Source: Vibrio taketomensis (GTDB lineage Bacteria; Pseudomonadota; Gammaproteobacteria; Enterobacterales; Vibrionaceae). From it: a DNA stretch of 64,000 bases. How positions within the stretch are numbered: the stretch's first letter is position 1; each line of letters starts with the position of its first letter. The translations under genes and the position numbers were made by a program. The stretch is from positions 1,116,001 to 1,180,000 of the forward strand of contig NZ_AP019650.1 in assembly GCF_009938165.1 (NCBI RefSeq), read 5' to 3'. The notes beneath the pieces are model-generated. The model saw nothing but the letters and a program-made list of their open reading frames with translations, was not told the DNA's origin and did not search any database. Of the stretch, positions 27,736 to 38,299 are shown in pieces.

Positions 27736-28569
27736 TCAGAGTAAACGCCGTCTCAAGCCTGATTTTTCCAAAATTCGCGTCGAGATCTCTTCCACCGATA
27801 AACGACTGGTATTGATATAGGGAATAGCTTCACGGCGAAATAACGCTTCAACCCCGGCCAGCTCAGCCAAGCATTGCTCTGTACTTGCATAGTCACTCCC
27901 CGCCAATCGACTCTCGCGAATCTCAGTTAAACGCTCTGCATCAATGGTGAGCCCGAATAGCTTGTGGCGATGAATCTCAAACTCCGGCAACAGTCGTAAA
28001 CGCTGAATGTCTTCTTCAATAAACGGGTAATTCACCACCCTTAAACCAAACTGCATCGCCATGTAGAGACTGGTCGGTGTTTTTCCGCTGCGTGACACAC
28101 CAAGCAAAATGATGTCGGCTTTTTCCAGCCCTTTGAGGGTAATGCCGTCATCATGAGCCAAGGTATATTCAATGGCTGCTATGCGATCAAAATAGCTATC
28201 AGAATCTTTACCCACACTACGTGAGCGCTGCATTTTTGGCACCGGCGTTAATTGCGTATCTCGCTCAACTTTTTGCACCACACTCTCAAGAACATCGTAA
28301 CAATGAGCCGGAGCCTCCAGTAGCAATGTCTTTAATTCGGGCACCACAATAGAGAAAAACACTAAAGGCTTTTCCCCACTACGCGCATAAGACACATGCA
28401 GCTCTTTTAACACATTGTTCAACTTTTCCTCACTTTCCACAAAGGGAAAGGTTTTTTCATTTGGCGTGAAAGAAAATTGACCCAGAACAACGTGCCCTAA
28501 AGTTTCACATGTTATGGCTGTACCATCAGAAACGTAGAATACATCACGTCTTTGACTATTGTTTTGCAT
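27736..28569 (-). CDS. ppsR: PpsR, PEP synthase kinase/pyrophosphorylase
   Basis: The 277-residue protein (DUF299) has the family start [18 protein letters not shown] and the P-loop [14 protein letters not shown] near residue 155. It switches PEP synthase off by ADP-dependent phosphorylation of its Thr and on again by phosphate-dependent dephosphorylation. Its target gene ppsA is divergent next to it, the common arrangement. An ATG start is followed directly by [14 protein letters not shown]. Confidence 0.9.
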   Translation of the reverse strand: MQNNSQRRDVFYVSDGTAITCETLGHVVLGQFSFTPNEKTFPFVESEEKLNNVLKELHVSYARSGEKPLVFFSIVVPELKTLLLEAPAHCYDVLESVVQKVERDTQLTPVPKMQRSRSVGKDSDSYFDRIAAIEYTLAHDDGITLKGLEKADIILLGVSRSGKTPTSLYMAMQFGLRVVNYPFIEEDIQRLRLLPEFEIHRHKLFGLTIDAERLTEIRESRLAGSDYASTEQCLAELAGVEALFRREAIPYINTSRLSVEEISTRILEKSGLRRRLL

Positions 28570-28692
28570 GTTTTATTTAAGCTTTAAAATTTATTTGATT
28601 AGGATGACTCCATAATACAAATAAATAACTCGAACAGACTATAACGCTGAGCACAGCTTTGAAAAAAATGTTAAAAAATTTTTCAATTTTCA

Positions 28693-28706
28693 GCCAAACG
28701 TTTGCC
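28693..28706. promoter_or_regulatory. Palindrome between ppsR and ppsA, possible Cra site
   Basis: CAAACGTTTG (28695-28704) is a perfect palindrome 42 bases before ppsA. Cra activates ppsA in E. coli and binds AAACG-centred LacI-family operators, so this is a candidate Cra site. No experiment supports it here. Confidence 0.35.
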
Positions 28707-28747
28707 ATATAAAACCCTACGCTAAATGCTGCAATCTGGAGAAAGAT

Positions 28748-31117
28748 ATGCAAAACAATACCCTATGGTTCAATGGCCTATCCATGGAAGATGTTGATAA
28801 GGTCGGTGGTAAAAATGCCTCACTCGGTGAAATGGTTTCCAACCTTGCCAAAGCCGGAGTCTCCGTGCCTAACGGTTTTGCTACGACCTCTTATGCCTTT
28901 AACCAATTTCTCGATCATGACGGACTTGATGAACGAATCCATCAACTTCTTGACCAACTCAATGTTGAAGACGTTGACGCACTGCGCAAAACTGGCGCAC
29001 AAATTCGTCAATGGGTACTAGATGCGCCTTTCCCCACAGATTTAGAACAAGATATTCGTGATAATTACGCCGAACTGACTGCCGGCAAGCCTGAAATGTC
29101 GGTGGCAGTTCGCTCTTCTGCCACGGCTGAAGACCTTCCTGATGCTTCTTTTGCAGGCCAACAAGAAACATTTCTTAACGTCAAAGGCATCGATGCGGTG
29201 CTCGAAGCAACCAAACATGTCTACGCTTCACTATTTAATGACCGTGCAATTTCCTACCGTGTACACCAAGGCTTTAACCACCGTGGCATCTCATTATCGG
29301 CAGGGATTCAATGCATGGTGCGCTCTGACAAAGCCTCTTCTGGCGTCATGTTTACCCTTGATACCGAGTCCGGCTTTGACCAAGTGGTCTTTATTACCTC
29401 TTCTTGGGGCTTAGGCGAAATGGTGGTGCAAGGGGCGGTCAACCCAGACGAATTCTACGTCCACAAACCAATGCTGGAAGCGGGTCACCATTCGATCGTT
29501 AAAAAGACCTTTGGCTCAAAACAGATCAAAATGATCTACTCACCAAATCCAGAGATTGGCAAACAAGTTGAAATTATTGATACCGATGAGCATGAACGTA
29601 ACCAGTTTTCACTCAACGATGCCGAAATCGAAGAATTGGCCAAACAAGCGCTGATCATTGAAAAACACTATCAGCGCCCGATGGACATTGAATGGGCAAA
29701 AGATGGCATTGATGGGCAGCTATACATCGTACAAGCACGCCCAGAAACGGTATGTTCGCAAAGCCAGCAAAACGTCATCGAACGCTACGAGTTGAACAAT
29801 AAAGCGGAAGTTTTGCTTGAAGGCCGCGCGATTGGTCAACGTATCGGAACAGGTCCGGTGCGTTTGGTCGACTCACTCGATCAAATGTCACTGGTGCAAG
29901 ATGGTGATGTGCTCGTCACTGACATGACGGACCCAGACTGGGAACCAGTCATGAAAAAAGCCTCAGCCATTGTGACTAACCGCGGTGGCCGAACTTGTCA
30001 TGCAGCCATCATCGCACGTGAACTTGGTATTCCTGCGATCGTCGGTTGTGGTAATGCAACTGAGGCACTGGCTGACGGTGGCACGGTGACCGTTTCTTGT
30101 GCTGAAGGCGAAACCGGCTATGTGTATAAAGGTGAGCTCGATTTTGAAGTAAAACGCTCTGCGGTCGATGAGCTGCCGCTCCTCCCTACCAAAGTGATGA
30201 TGAACGTCGGTAACCCAGATCGCGCGTTTGATTTCGCCCAAATCCCAAACGAAGGGGTCGGTCTGGCAAGACTTGAATTTATCATCAACAAAATGATTGG
30301 CATTCACCCTAAAGCCCTGCTTAACTTCGAGGCTCAATCGGATGAACTTAAAGCCCAAATCAAGCAACATATTCGTGGCTATAAAGACCCCGTCGAGTTT
30401 TACGTCAGCAAGCTGACCGAAGGAATTGCCACTATCGCCGCCGCATTCTGGCCAAAACGTGTCATTGTGCGCATGTCTGACTTTAAATCCAATGAATATG
30501 CCAATCTGATTGGCGGTAAAGCTTACGAGCCACATGAAGAGAACCCAATGCTTGGTTTCCGTGGCGCTTCTCGCTACATTGCGGCCGACTTTGAGCCTTG
30601 TTTTGGGCTTGAAACCCAAGCCATTAAACGTGTGCGTAATGAGATGGGGCTGAAAAACGTAGAAATCATGATCCCATTTGTTCGCACCACCGATGAAGCC
30701 GCAGCAGTGATTGATCTCTTGGCAAAATTTGACCTGCGCCGTGGGGAACAGGGCCTTAAAGTGATCATGATGTGCGAATTACCATCCAATGCAGTGGTAG
30801 CCGAGGAGTTCCTCAAGCACTTTGATGGCTTCTCAATCGGCTCAAACGACATGACCCAGTTAACGCTCGGCCTAGACCGCGATTCTGGCGATGTGGCATA
30901 TCTGTTTGATGAGCGCAATCCTGCGGTAAAAGCGATGTTGAAAATGGCGATCGAAGCGGCCACCAAGGCAGGTAAATACGTTGGTATTTGCGGCCAAGGC
31001 CCATCGGATCATGACGATCTCGCTCAGTGGTTAATGGAACAAGGCATCAGCTCAGTATCACTTAATCCAGACACAGTGATTGATACTTGGTTGAAACTCA
31101 GCAAAGTGGGTAACTAA
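28748..31117 (+). CDS. ppsA: Phosphoenolpyruvate synthase
   Basis: The 789-residue protein converts pyruvate and ATP to PEP, AMP and phosphate for gluconeogenesis. Domains in order: ATP-grasp/PPDK_N (about 15-345, [11 protein letters not shown]), the phosphohistidine swivelling domain with [15 protein letters not shown] (His418), and the PEP-binding barrel with [16 protein letters not shown] and the catalytic Cys748 in GICGQGPSD. Full length. It is divergent from its regulator ppsR and ends at a terminator. Confidence 0.93.
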   Translation: MQNNTLWFNGLSMEDVDKVGGKNASLGEMVSNLAKAGVSVPNGFATTSYAFNQFLDHDGLDERIHQLLDQLNVEDVDALRKTGAQIRQWVLDAPFPTDLEQDIRDNYAELTAGKPEMSVAVRSSATAEDLPDASFAGQQETFLNVKGIDAVLEATKHVYASLFNDRAISYRVHQGFNHRGISLSAGIQCMVRSDKASSGVMFTLDTESGFDQVVFITSSWGLGEMVVQGAVNPDEFYVHKPMLEAGHHSIVKKTFGSKQIKMIYSPNPEIGKQVEIIDTDEHERNQFSLNDAEIEELAKQALIIEKHYQRPMDIEWAKDGIDGQLYIVQARPETVCSQSQQNVIERYELNNKAEVLLEGRAIGQRIGTGPVRLVDSLDQMSLVQDGDVLVTDMTDPDWEPVMKKASAIVTNRGGRTCHAAIIARELGIPAIVGCGNATEALADGGTVTVSCAEGETGYVYKGELDFEVKRSAVDELPLLPTKVMMNVGNPDRAFDFAQIPNEGVGLARLEFIINKMIGIHPKALLNFEAQSDELKAQIKQHIRGYKDPVEFYVSKLTEGIATIAAAFWPKRVIVRMSDFKSNEYANLIGGKAYEPHEENPMLGFRGASRYIAADFEPCFGLETQAIKRVRNEMGLKNVEIMIPFVRTTDEAAAVIDLLAKFDLRRGEQGLKVIMMCELPSNAVVAEEFLKHFDGFSIGSNDMTQLTLGLDRDSGDVAYLFDERNPAVKAMLKMAIEAATKAGKYVGICGQGPSDHDDLAQWLMEQGISSVSLNPDTVIDTWLKLSKVGN

Positions 31118-31135
31118 TATACCCATTCTATAAAC

Positions 31136-31163
31136 AAGCCCTTGCTGTGTAAGCAGGGCTTTC
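31136..31163 (+). terminator. Terminator after ppsA
   Basis: AAGCCCTTGCT / AGCAGGGCTT imperfect hairpin 19 bases after the ppsA stop, followed by TTTC. Confidence 0.65.
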
Positions 31164-31179
31164 TATATGATCGATATTC

Positions 31180-31546
31180 TCAACTAGGATGAACGCTGAT
31201 CTCAATCAGATTTTGTCGGATCAACAAATATACCGGTGAATTGCACCAACAGCCCCGACTTTTCTACTGGCCCTTCGATAATCTCAACCTTTTCTTTCTG
31301 TAGATGCTCAATAACGTCAGCCAGCGGCCAATTGGTGATTAAGCACACATCGCCTGAGCCTACATTGGCAATATTTCTCGGCTCTTGCCCCAAAAGCTGC
31401 AAATTGATCTTCTGCTGACCAAATTTTAACGCTCGGCGGCCATTAGCAAACGTCACCGCTTCCATGCATAACACCCGCTGATAAAAGCTGACCGACCGTT
31501 CGATATCAGCAACAGTAAGCACGATATGGTCAATATGGCTGATCAT
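31180..31546 (-). pseudogene. VOC-family (glyoxalase-like) protein, frameshifted near C-terminus
   Basis: Start 31546 gives MISHIDHIVLTVADIERSVSFYQRVLCMEAVTF, a VOC/glyoxalase fold protein of the YP_...-type single-module group (~125 aa). The frame is open to GIFVDPTKSD and then stops, where the family continues with a conserved '(R)DPDxNLIEIS' end. That end (LIEISVHPS) is found in another frame, stopping at 31180. Small deletions at about 31211-31225 explain it. The metal ligands (His near residue 7, Glu in the missing tail) would be restored by correcting them. This marks the right edge of ordinary sequence before the error-dense region. Confidence 0.65.
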
Positions 31547-31620
31547 GGCTATCCACCCTTTGTGACCTCAGCTACCCTATTGGATATGGTTTCTATTCAG
31601 ACTAATTGTTAGTACTTACT

Positions 31621-33726
31621 TCACATCCTCATACTCGTGTTGGAGTCGGTACCGACAAAGATCTGTAATTGTGTTGCTTCTTGCTCAAAACGATCATTGA
31701 TTCCCGTAAAACGCTAGTTCATCTGCCTTAATGGTAAAGCAAACCTTAGTTTCCTCACCTGCTGCGATAAACTGTTTTGCAAAGCCTTTGAGCTCGCGCT
31801 TAGGTCGTGTCGTTGAAGTGCCCGTTTGCGAAATGTGGCATTGAACAACTTCGTAACCATCGACTGCTGAACTATTGCGTACATCAACAGCAACTTCAAT
31901 ATCATCACCCACTGAATAGCGCTCTGAATTCACAACTAAATTGGAATATTCAGATTGACTGAAGCTAAGCCCATGCCAAACGGATACAATGGCGTATGCT
32001 GAGGTCTTTATACGCTCCTGAACGCCCTCATCTACCCAACTCTTTACGCGCATAGTAAATTGGAATTTGACCAGTTGATCTTGGTACCGTCATGGTCAGT
32101 TTACCTGACGGATTATTAATACCATAGAGTGTTCGAGCTACCGCATTGCCCGTTTGAGTGCCACTTTGCAAGCATAGATTGGGCATCTGCATAACGCTCA
32201 ATCGCAGCAGACGGCACTGGACGCCCAGTACATTGCACGATGATTAACGGTTTACCCGTTCTACCAATCGCTTCAATCATCTGCTCTTGACCTGCGGGTA
32301 AGGTAAGCTCAGCAATATTTCTTGCTTCACCCGTTCTGCGGTGGCTTTCTCCAACACAGCACCACAATATCAGCACGATGCGCACACTCAACCATCTCAT
32401 CACTAAATGCACAATCATCGGTGATGACCGTGTTTCGCATTACTCAGTTGTTTAATACCTTCAATAATAGAGACCACATCATCGGCTTTACCATCAAGAC
32501 ACCAGAACCAAGATGCTGGCGTTTTGGTCAGCATGCGGACCAATAACGGCTACTGTCAAACCGCTGTCTTGTAGCGGTAAATATGCCTTGTTGTTTTCAG
32601 CATCACCAAGCATTGCTCGGCAAGCTTAAGCGCCATCTCGCTGTGGGAAGATTTACCCAACATCTGTTTGTGAGATTCAGGATCTACATAAGGGGTTTTC
32701 AAATAGCCCGGCTCGGAACTTAGTTAGCAAAACACGGCGTACAGAGTCATCAACATAGTTCATCAACTCAGTTTTTCTCTAACGCTGATGCGACAAAATC
32801 CTCATAAGCTTCATGGGTCATCGCCATATCAATGCCGGCTTGAAGTGCTTTAACCGCCGCTTCTGTGCCATTTTTGCGACGCCAAAGTACTCAGATCAGA
32901 AATTGAGCCCCAATCGCTAACAACCATGCCAGAAAATCTTTGTTGTTGTTTTAACCAACCTTGAACCAGCGCTTTAGAGCCTGTCACTGGCGTGCCACCA
33001 AGATCATTAAAACCTGACATCACGTTGCGACACCACCTCAATTGCTGCTTTAAATGGTGGCAGATAAACGTTATGTAAAAGTGTTAGCAGAGATCTCGGT
33101 GGTATCATAGTCACGCCACCTTCAGAAGCGCCATAACCGACAAAATGCTTAGCGCATGCCACTAAACTGTCAGCCGCAGGCAGGATCGTCGCCTTGAAAC
33201 CTTTACGACTGCTTTGCCATTTGGCTGGTTAAAACGGATCTTCACCTGAACTTTCAATAACTCGACCCCAACGAGGATCGCGCACAAATGTCGAGCATCG
33301 GGCAAAGTCAATTAATGCCTAAGGATGCCGCTTCCGCTGCAATACAGCGATAAACTTTTCAACCAATTCAGGGTTCCATGAACATGATTGAGCTAACGGG
33401 ATTGGCAGCACGGTTTTTGCCCGTAAATCACATCACGAGCAAAATAATTGGGATCCCAAGTCGACTGCCTTCAACCGCCGCTGTTTGGATTTCATTCAAT
33501 TGATTTGGGTCAACCGTTTCGCCTGGCGCATTCCCAAAGCGGTATCGGCAAGAATACGCGAGCCCCATTCACCTCGGCTGACTTTAGCTAAATAAACCTC
33601 ACGGTTGTCAGCGTATTCCAACATCGGGGACTGGCAAAGTTGACCAATTTTCTCCACCAACAGTCATTTTCGCTAAGAGATCTTCTACGCTCATGATGAG
33701 GTAGTGACGCATCTTGATACTTTCCA
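31621..33726 (-). pseudogene. GH3 beta-glucosidase, many frameshifts
   Basis: Joining frames gives an approximately 700-residue family 3 glycosidase without signal peptide, thus cytoplasmic. In order: an N-terminal barrel (GEWGSRILADTALGNAPG, IPIIFARDVI, FAPMLDICRDPRWGR), the nucleophile Asp in VVSDWGS (codon 32913-32915), the second domain (CVGESHRRTGEARNIAELTLP) and the fibronectin-like end (GLSFSQSEYSN.. to FVGTDSNTSMRM). The apparent stop at 31694 is a shift; the true end is probably 31621. It should release glucose from imported beta-glucosides. It is the last gene of the import operon. In Listeria innocua, as I recall, a GH3 beta-glucosidase sits with the sophoro-oligosaccharide phosphorylase in the same way. 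Confidence 0.75.
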
Positions 33727-33739
33727 TTGGTTACTCCAT

Positions 33740-34189
33740 ATTGCTCCTGGCGTTGTAGTAAGGAAGGCTTCTGTCAGAAACTCTCTCATTTCGCTGGCAA
33801 GTTGCACGTTACCTGAATCACTTGCTACCTGTTGAAGTTGATCCGCCGCTTCTGGTATAGCGAGAATCTAGTTCGACATAAATCTGAATAAACTCTTCTA
33901 GTTGCTTCGCACTCAACTGATTAATAATCTCGTTTGGCTTCACTAAGGCTTGGTAGTAATAGTTAGGCTTAGGACCGAGCACCGCCCTTCAGGTTTCGAT
34001 AACTTGTTGATAGCCACCTAAATACTCATCACCTCGGCGCAGCTCCGGTTTGTTCATCCTTTAAGGCAATAATCGTTACCTTGCTGTTTGTTGCTCAGTT
34101 GCAAACTCAGTATTGCTGAGAAAGGTTATAGGTTTTAAGCCATGCCACGCTATACGCCACCAGCACCAGTGCCGCCAAAGCGCCCACTT
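33740..34189 (-). pseudogene. Broken small membrane-anchored protein, unknown
   Basis: Between the second permease and the GH3 gene lie about 450 bases that do not code in one frame. Joining frames gives one hydrophobic helix (ALAALVLVAYSVAWLK) and then a helical soluble part (GDEYLGGYQQVIE, GPKPNYYYQALVKPNEII, LSAKQLEEFIQIYVELDSR, PEAADQLQQVASDSGNV, ASEMREFLTEAF). I do not recognise it. The position just after a MalG-type permease suggests an accessory to the importer. Its start and end are uncertain because of indels. Confidence 0.4.
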
Positions 34190-34191
34190 GA

Positions 34192-35012
34192 TCAGATTGT
34201 GTTCATCACTTCACCTACCCCGGTAAACGCTTTAATGAAGTTCTTTTGCAAACAGAAGAAAACAATATACCGGACCGCTATCATGGTTGTCATCGCCCAT
34301 AACTGCTCCAAGTTCGTTCCCGGAACTTCAGTTTGGAAGTTATACAAGGCTAATTGCAGCGTCATTAATGACTCATCACGAACGTACAGTAGCGGTCCCA
34401 TAAAGTCATTCCACGCCCCATGAAGGTCAAATACCTACAGTAGCCAGTGCTGGGCGTAGCATTGGCAGACAATCTTTCTAAAGATGCAGAATTCACTTGC
34501 GCCATCAATGCGTGCCGCTTCCAAGGTAAGCGTTGTCAATCTCGCCATAAACTGAACCAACAAAGAAGATGTTATACGCACTGATCGAGCCTGGAATAAT
34601 CAACACTCGGTGTGTATTAATCAGTTCCACTCATACATCATCATGTAAGTCGGAATGGTAAAAGTACGGCTGGAATCATCATCGAACCCAAAATAACTTT
34701 TAACAAAACTCGTCCTGGAAGATTAGTTTGACGATGGCATACAAACCATTGAGAGAACAAAGTATTTAGTGCAGTAACAGAAACTGAGATGAAAATAGTA
34801 TTAAAGAACCATGAAACAAATTCACTGGCTCAAATACTTCAATATAGCCTTTGAATGACCACTCTTTTGGTAGACTGTTCCGGGTAAATACTTTCTGGAC
34901 CAGTCTTGAATGAGTTAATAATCATATAAAAGAATGGATACATCACCAATATAGAAACGGAGTACCAAAAGTGCCATAGAATTAATATGGTTTTATTTTT
35001 ATTCTTTTCCAT
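34192..35012 (-). pseudogene. Sugar ABC permease, MalG type, frameshifted
   Basis: The start at 35012 reads MEKNKNKTILILWHFWYSVSILVMYPFFYMIINSFKT, typical of the second (MalG/LacG) permease of sugar ABC importers. The C-terminus reads HGAWNDFMGPLLY-like, then LMTLQLALYNFQTEVPGT..KNFIKAFTGVGEVMNTI and the stop at 34192. The EAA-loop region lies in other frames between. About 273 residues if repaired. It pairs with the upstream MalF-type permease, three bases apart. Confidence 0.7.
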
Positions 35013-35014
35013 CG

Positions 35015-35877
35015 TTAATCTTCGCTTACTAGTGATCTTCAACTGCATCATGGTTAACAAGTAAATAGCAGCAGCAAGCATCAAGCCTATCGTTGACGCC
35101 TCACCATCTTCATCTACTCAAAACCTGTTTGATAGAGATATAAAACCGGCGTGCTGCTGATTAGTGGACCACCACTTAAATCAAAGTTCATAAAGACTTC
35201 AATGAACATTTTAAACCGTTAATATTCATGGTCATAACAAAGATGATTTGCGGCATGATCGTGGCGGTGTGATTTTGCTCGTTTTACGCCACCACGAAGC
35301 GCCATCGATATCAGCAGCTTCAAACAAAGAACGATCAATACTTGCAATACCGCCAAGGGAAAATGATCATCTGAACACCAAACCACTTCCAGGCGCTGAA
35401 CACTGCAATCACAGGCATTGGCAACCATTGCTCAAACTTCAAAAACAGGCTCGCTTAACATAGATGATTCGACCATCGCTTTACTGGACCAGATGGTCCA
35501 GAAACAAAATCAAGATCACCATCGCAACCGTGATCGAAGTAATGACTGGTATAAACATAATGGTTCGGAAGAAACTTGCCATAAATTTAATTCATTTAAC
35601 AGCAAAGCTAAACCCAAGCCAATAATAAAGCTCAGAAATACAAATATAACCTGGTTAAATAACACGTTAAATAGTGACTTCCAAATAACGTATCTGTTAC
35701 AACAGAAATCCAGTTTGCCAAACCAACAAACTTAGTGTTTTCCGGAAGCAAAATATTCACATTCAAAAACTACTTTCAAAGAAAGAAAGGAAGATGGATA
35801 CATCAAAAGAAAACAGTGAAATATATAATCCAAGGTTACCAAGATACATATCCCATAATGAGATTATTTCTTTTCAT
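35015..35877 (-). pseudogene. Sugar ABC permease, MalF type, frameshifted
   Basis: Start 35877 reads MKRNNLIMGYV and, over several frames, PWIIYFTVF, ENTKFVGLANWISVVTDT, then GASWWRKTSKI near the EAA loop and an end DGEASTIGLMLAAAIYLLTMMQLKITS with a likely stop at 35015-35017. This is the first inner-membrane permease of a MalFG-type sugar importer (about 287 residues). It lies between the binding protein and the second permease, the standard order. Confidence 0.7.
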
Positions 35878-35905
35878 ATTTTTACCACACTAATCCGTTG
35901 ATATA

Positions 35906-37128
35906 TTATTGCTTAAATATATCTTTAGCCTGTTGACTTGCTGCATCGACAGCTTGTTGAGTGTCACTTCTTTCAACACTACTTTGGAGTATTGCTGCAA
36001 AATGATATTGGCCACATCTGCCGACTGTGCAAATGGTTCACTCATGATGGTATAGGAAGTTGCTCCACAAACGGTTTTGCCTCAACACTCTTGTAATAGG
36101 GCGCTCTTTCAACGATACCAACGCTGGAAGCTGACCAAGCGTCATGTTCGCTTTGTGGTTTAGCTCGTCATCCATCAAGACTTGGACAAACTGCCAGCTC
36201 AACTGCTCTAGTTCTTGATCACTTTTAAAGATCATCAGTGCGCGACCATCTAACGTCGAATAAGATTGATCACCTTTGTTTAGAGTTGGAATCGGCGCTA
36301 ACCCAACATCTTCACCAATCACCATTGGCTTTTGCAGCTTCCGCCAAGTTGGCTTTCCAACCGAAACCAAACTGTGGCCACATACCAATGTTTCTTGAGA
36401 AAAGCTCTTCTCCATAGTAAGTGGGGCATACTGCTGTACTCGCTGCATAGTCGAGAGAAACGTCGCCATATTGGCGTCTTGCTTATCGAAAATGGGATGA
36501 GTACCAAAACGGTTTAACAAGGTATATTCACCACCGTTGAAGTTGTAATACAACTGAGCAAGCATCCCCAATACCAGCTCCCGTCGATAGGACGTCATTC
36601 CATAGCACTGTCCCATAGACTGGGCTGCCATCGGCTCTTGGCGGCAGTTGGTTTATTTTATTCGCCGCAACAAAACTCATCCCAAGTTTTAGGCGGTTGT
36701 TCGGGTCTAATCCCGCTTCACGAAATAGCTCTTTGTTGTAAATCATTAGCTGGGTGGTCACATTCCATGGAATGTAGTAGCTGCGACAAAATTTTGCGCA
36801 TAAATACCGGATCAATACGCTCAACCAATTCTTGATAACCTTCGAATTGATCAAAATATGCCAATTTCCCCATCTTGGCATAGCCGGTTGGTAACCAAAC
36901 ACCCTGCATAGAGGTTTGGCAAGTCACCGGCAACCATACGTGTCTCTAGGTTTTCATCGTTCGATACCACCACTTTCACGTCAGGAAAGCGTTTATTAAA
37001 TTCAGGAATCACTTCCTGACGAACGAAGTTCATATAGTTACCTGCAGGCGTCATCACCTCTAACTTGGTGGCAGCCGCCGCGCGGTTTGATAGCTAAGGC
37101 AAGCGCACCCGATTAACCATTTCTTCAT
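35906..37128 (-). pseudogene. Extracellular sugar-binding protein of the ABC importer, frameshifted
   Basis: Start 37128 gives MKKWLIGCA and a signal peptide once one shift is removed. The body has LEVMTPAGNYMNFVRQEVIPEFNKRFPDVKVVVSNDENLETRMVAGDLPN, YYIPWNVTTQLMIYNKELFREAGLDP and MSFVAANKINQLPPRADGSPVYG, which is a family 1 solute-binding protein (SBP_bac_1). The C-terminus QQAVDAASQQAKDIFKQ ends at 35906. About 407 residues. As the first gene after the regulator it should capture the oligosaccharide in the periplasm. Confidence 0.72.
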
Positions 37129-37160
37129 GATCACCCTACAAAGTTTCCCTCGAGATCAGC

Positions 37161-38107
37161 TTAGTTGGTGGATGCGTAATTCTTCCAGGTCTTTTCACCG
37201 TTAAGTGCATCAATCAATGTTTGTGCAGCTAACTCACCCATACCTGTTTTCTGATGGGAGATGGTCGTTAACCTAGGAATCATCAATTCAGCCATATGTA
37301 TATCGTCAAAACCGACTAGCTTCATATCTTCGGGGATATTGATACCGTGCTCTTTTGCAGCACGCATATATAGCCATTTCATCGTTCGCTGCAAAACCGC
37401 TTTCGGCTGTTTGCCTTTTCGAGCAGTTCTAGCATTTGTGCGTACTGATTTCTCAGTGAAGTCACTCTCAACCAGCAAGTCATCATTTACAGCAATTTTA
37501 GTACCCAAGTGCAGAGATGTATCCATCAAGGCGTTTTTGAGCATCGTATGAGTCATTCGGTCCACCAAAGTAATAAATCTCTTCGCATCCAGAAGCGATC
37601 AAGGCTTTGGTGGCAGCAACTACACCACCGAAGTTATCAATCAAAATGTTATAAATGTGTGGACCTGAAACCTCGCGGTCCAAAACTGCAATGGGAAATC
37701 CTTTTTCGCTATAGCCTTTAAGAACTCATCATCAAACGAGTTGGTAAGAATAATGGCACCGTCAACGACTCTGTCTCAGAATGTATTTATGCGCAGTCGA
37801 ATTTTCATTGCCGTACATACTGCATGCCACTAGGTCATATCCATGTTGATGACATACTTGTTCAATACCTTTCACTAATTCACTGTAGATAGGGCCAAAC
37901 CATGAGTTGAAGAATAGACCGATAGCATTGCTCTTTTTCTGCTTGAGTTGTTTTGCATTGCTATTTGCTACGTAATTCATTTCTGCGGCAACGCTAAGCA
38001 CGTGCTTGCGTGTAGCTTCACTGATACGAGTGCTTCCGTTCATAGCATAAGAAACGGTCGCAATCGACACGTTTGCTTTTGGCTACATCTTTAATCGTAA
38101 CTGTCAT
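37161..38107 (-). pseudogene. LacI-family regulator of the glucan locus, frameshifted
   Basis: Start 38107 reads MTVTIKDVAK, then after a shift VSIATVSYAMNGSTRISEATRKHVLSVAAEMNYVAN, the LacI/PurR DNA-binding domain with its hinge. The sugar-binding part reads SNAIGLFFNSWFGPIYSELVKGIEQVCHQHGYDLVACSMYGNE, VSGPHIYNILIDNFGGVVAATKALIASGCEEIYYFGGP and LVGFDDIHMAELMIPRLTTISHQKTGMGELAAQTLIDAL. About 315 residues. It lies directly before the binding-protein gene and probably controls the locus through AAACGTTT-type operators. Confidence 0.75.
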
Positions 38108-38155
38108 GTATAAATTATGTCCTTGTTTAGAATCATTAACCGCCAACTGGTTTTG

Positions 38156-38168
38156 TTGAAACGATTCT
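38156..38168. promoter_or_regulatory. Candidate operator before the LacI-type gene
   Basis: TTGAAACGATTCT, an imperfect match to the AAACGTTT palindromes found elsewhere in the locus, lies about 50 bases before the regulator's start. Confidence 0.35.
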
Positions 38169-38222
38169 ACCAAGAAAGCGCATTAAGCAACAATTATTGC
38201 TGAATTAGCGTTAGAAGGCGGG

Positions 38223-38250
38223 AGGTTAATCCGGATTTCCGGATTAACCT
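38223..38250 (-). terminator. Perfect 12-bp hairpin after the GH94 gene
   Basis: AGGTTAATCCGG / CCGGATTAACCT with a 4-base loop. It lies 50 bases after the GH94 stop and ahead of the regulator. No T-run follows on the minus strand, so it may be a terminator with help from Rho or a processing hairpin. Confidence 0.55.
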
Positions 38251-38299
38251 CATTTCTTAAAGTAATTTCAGTAAATTGTCGTTCTGATTTAAGTTTTAT

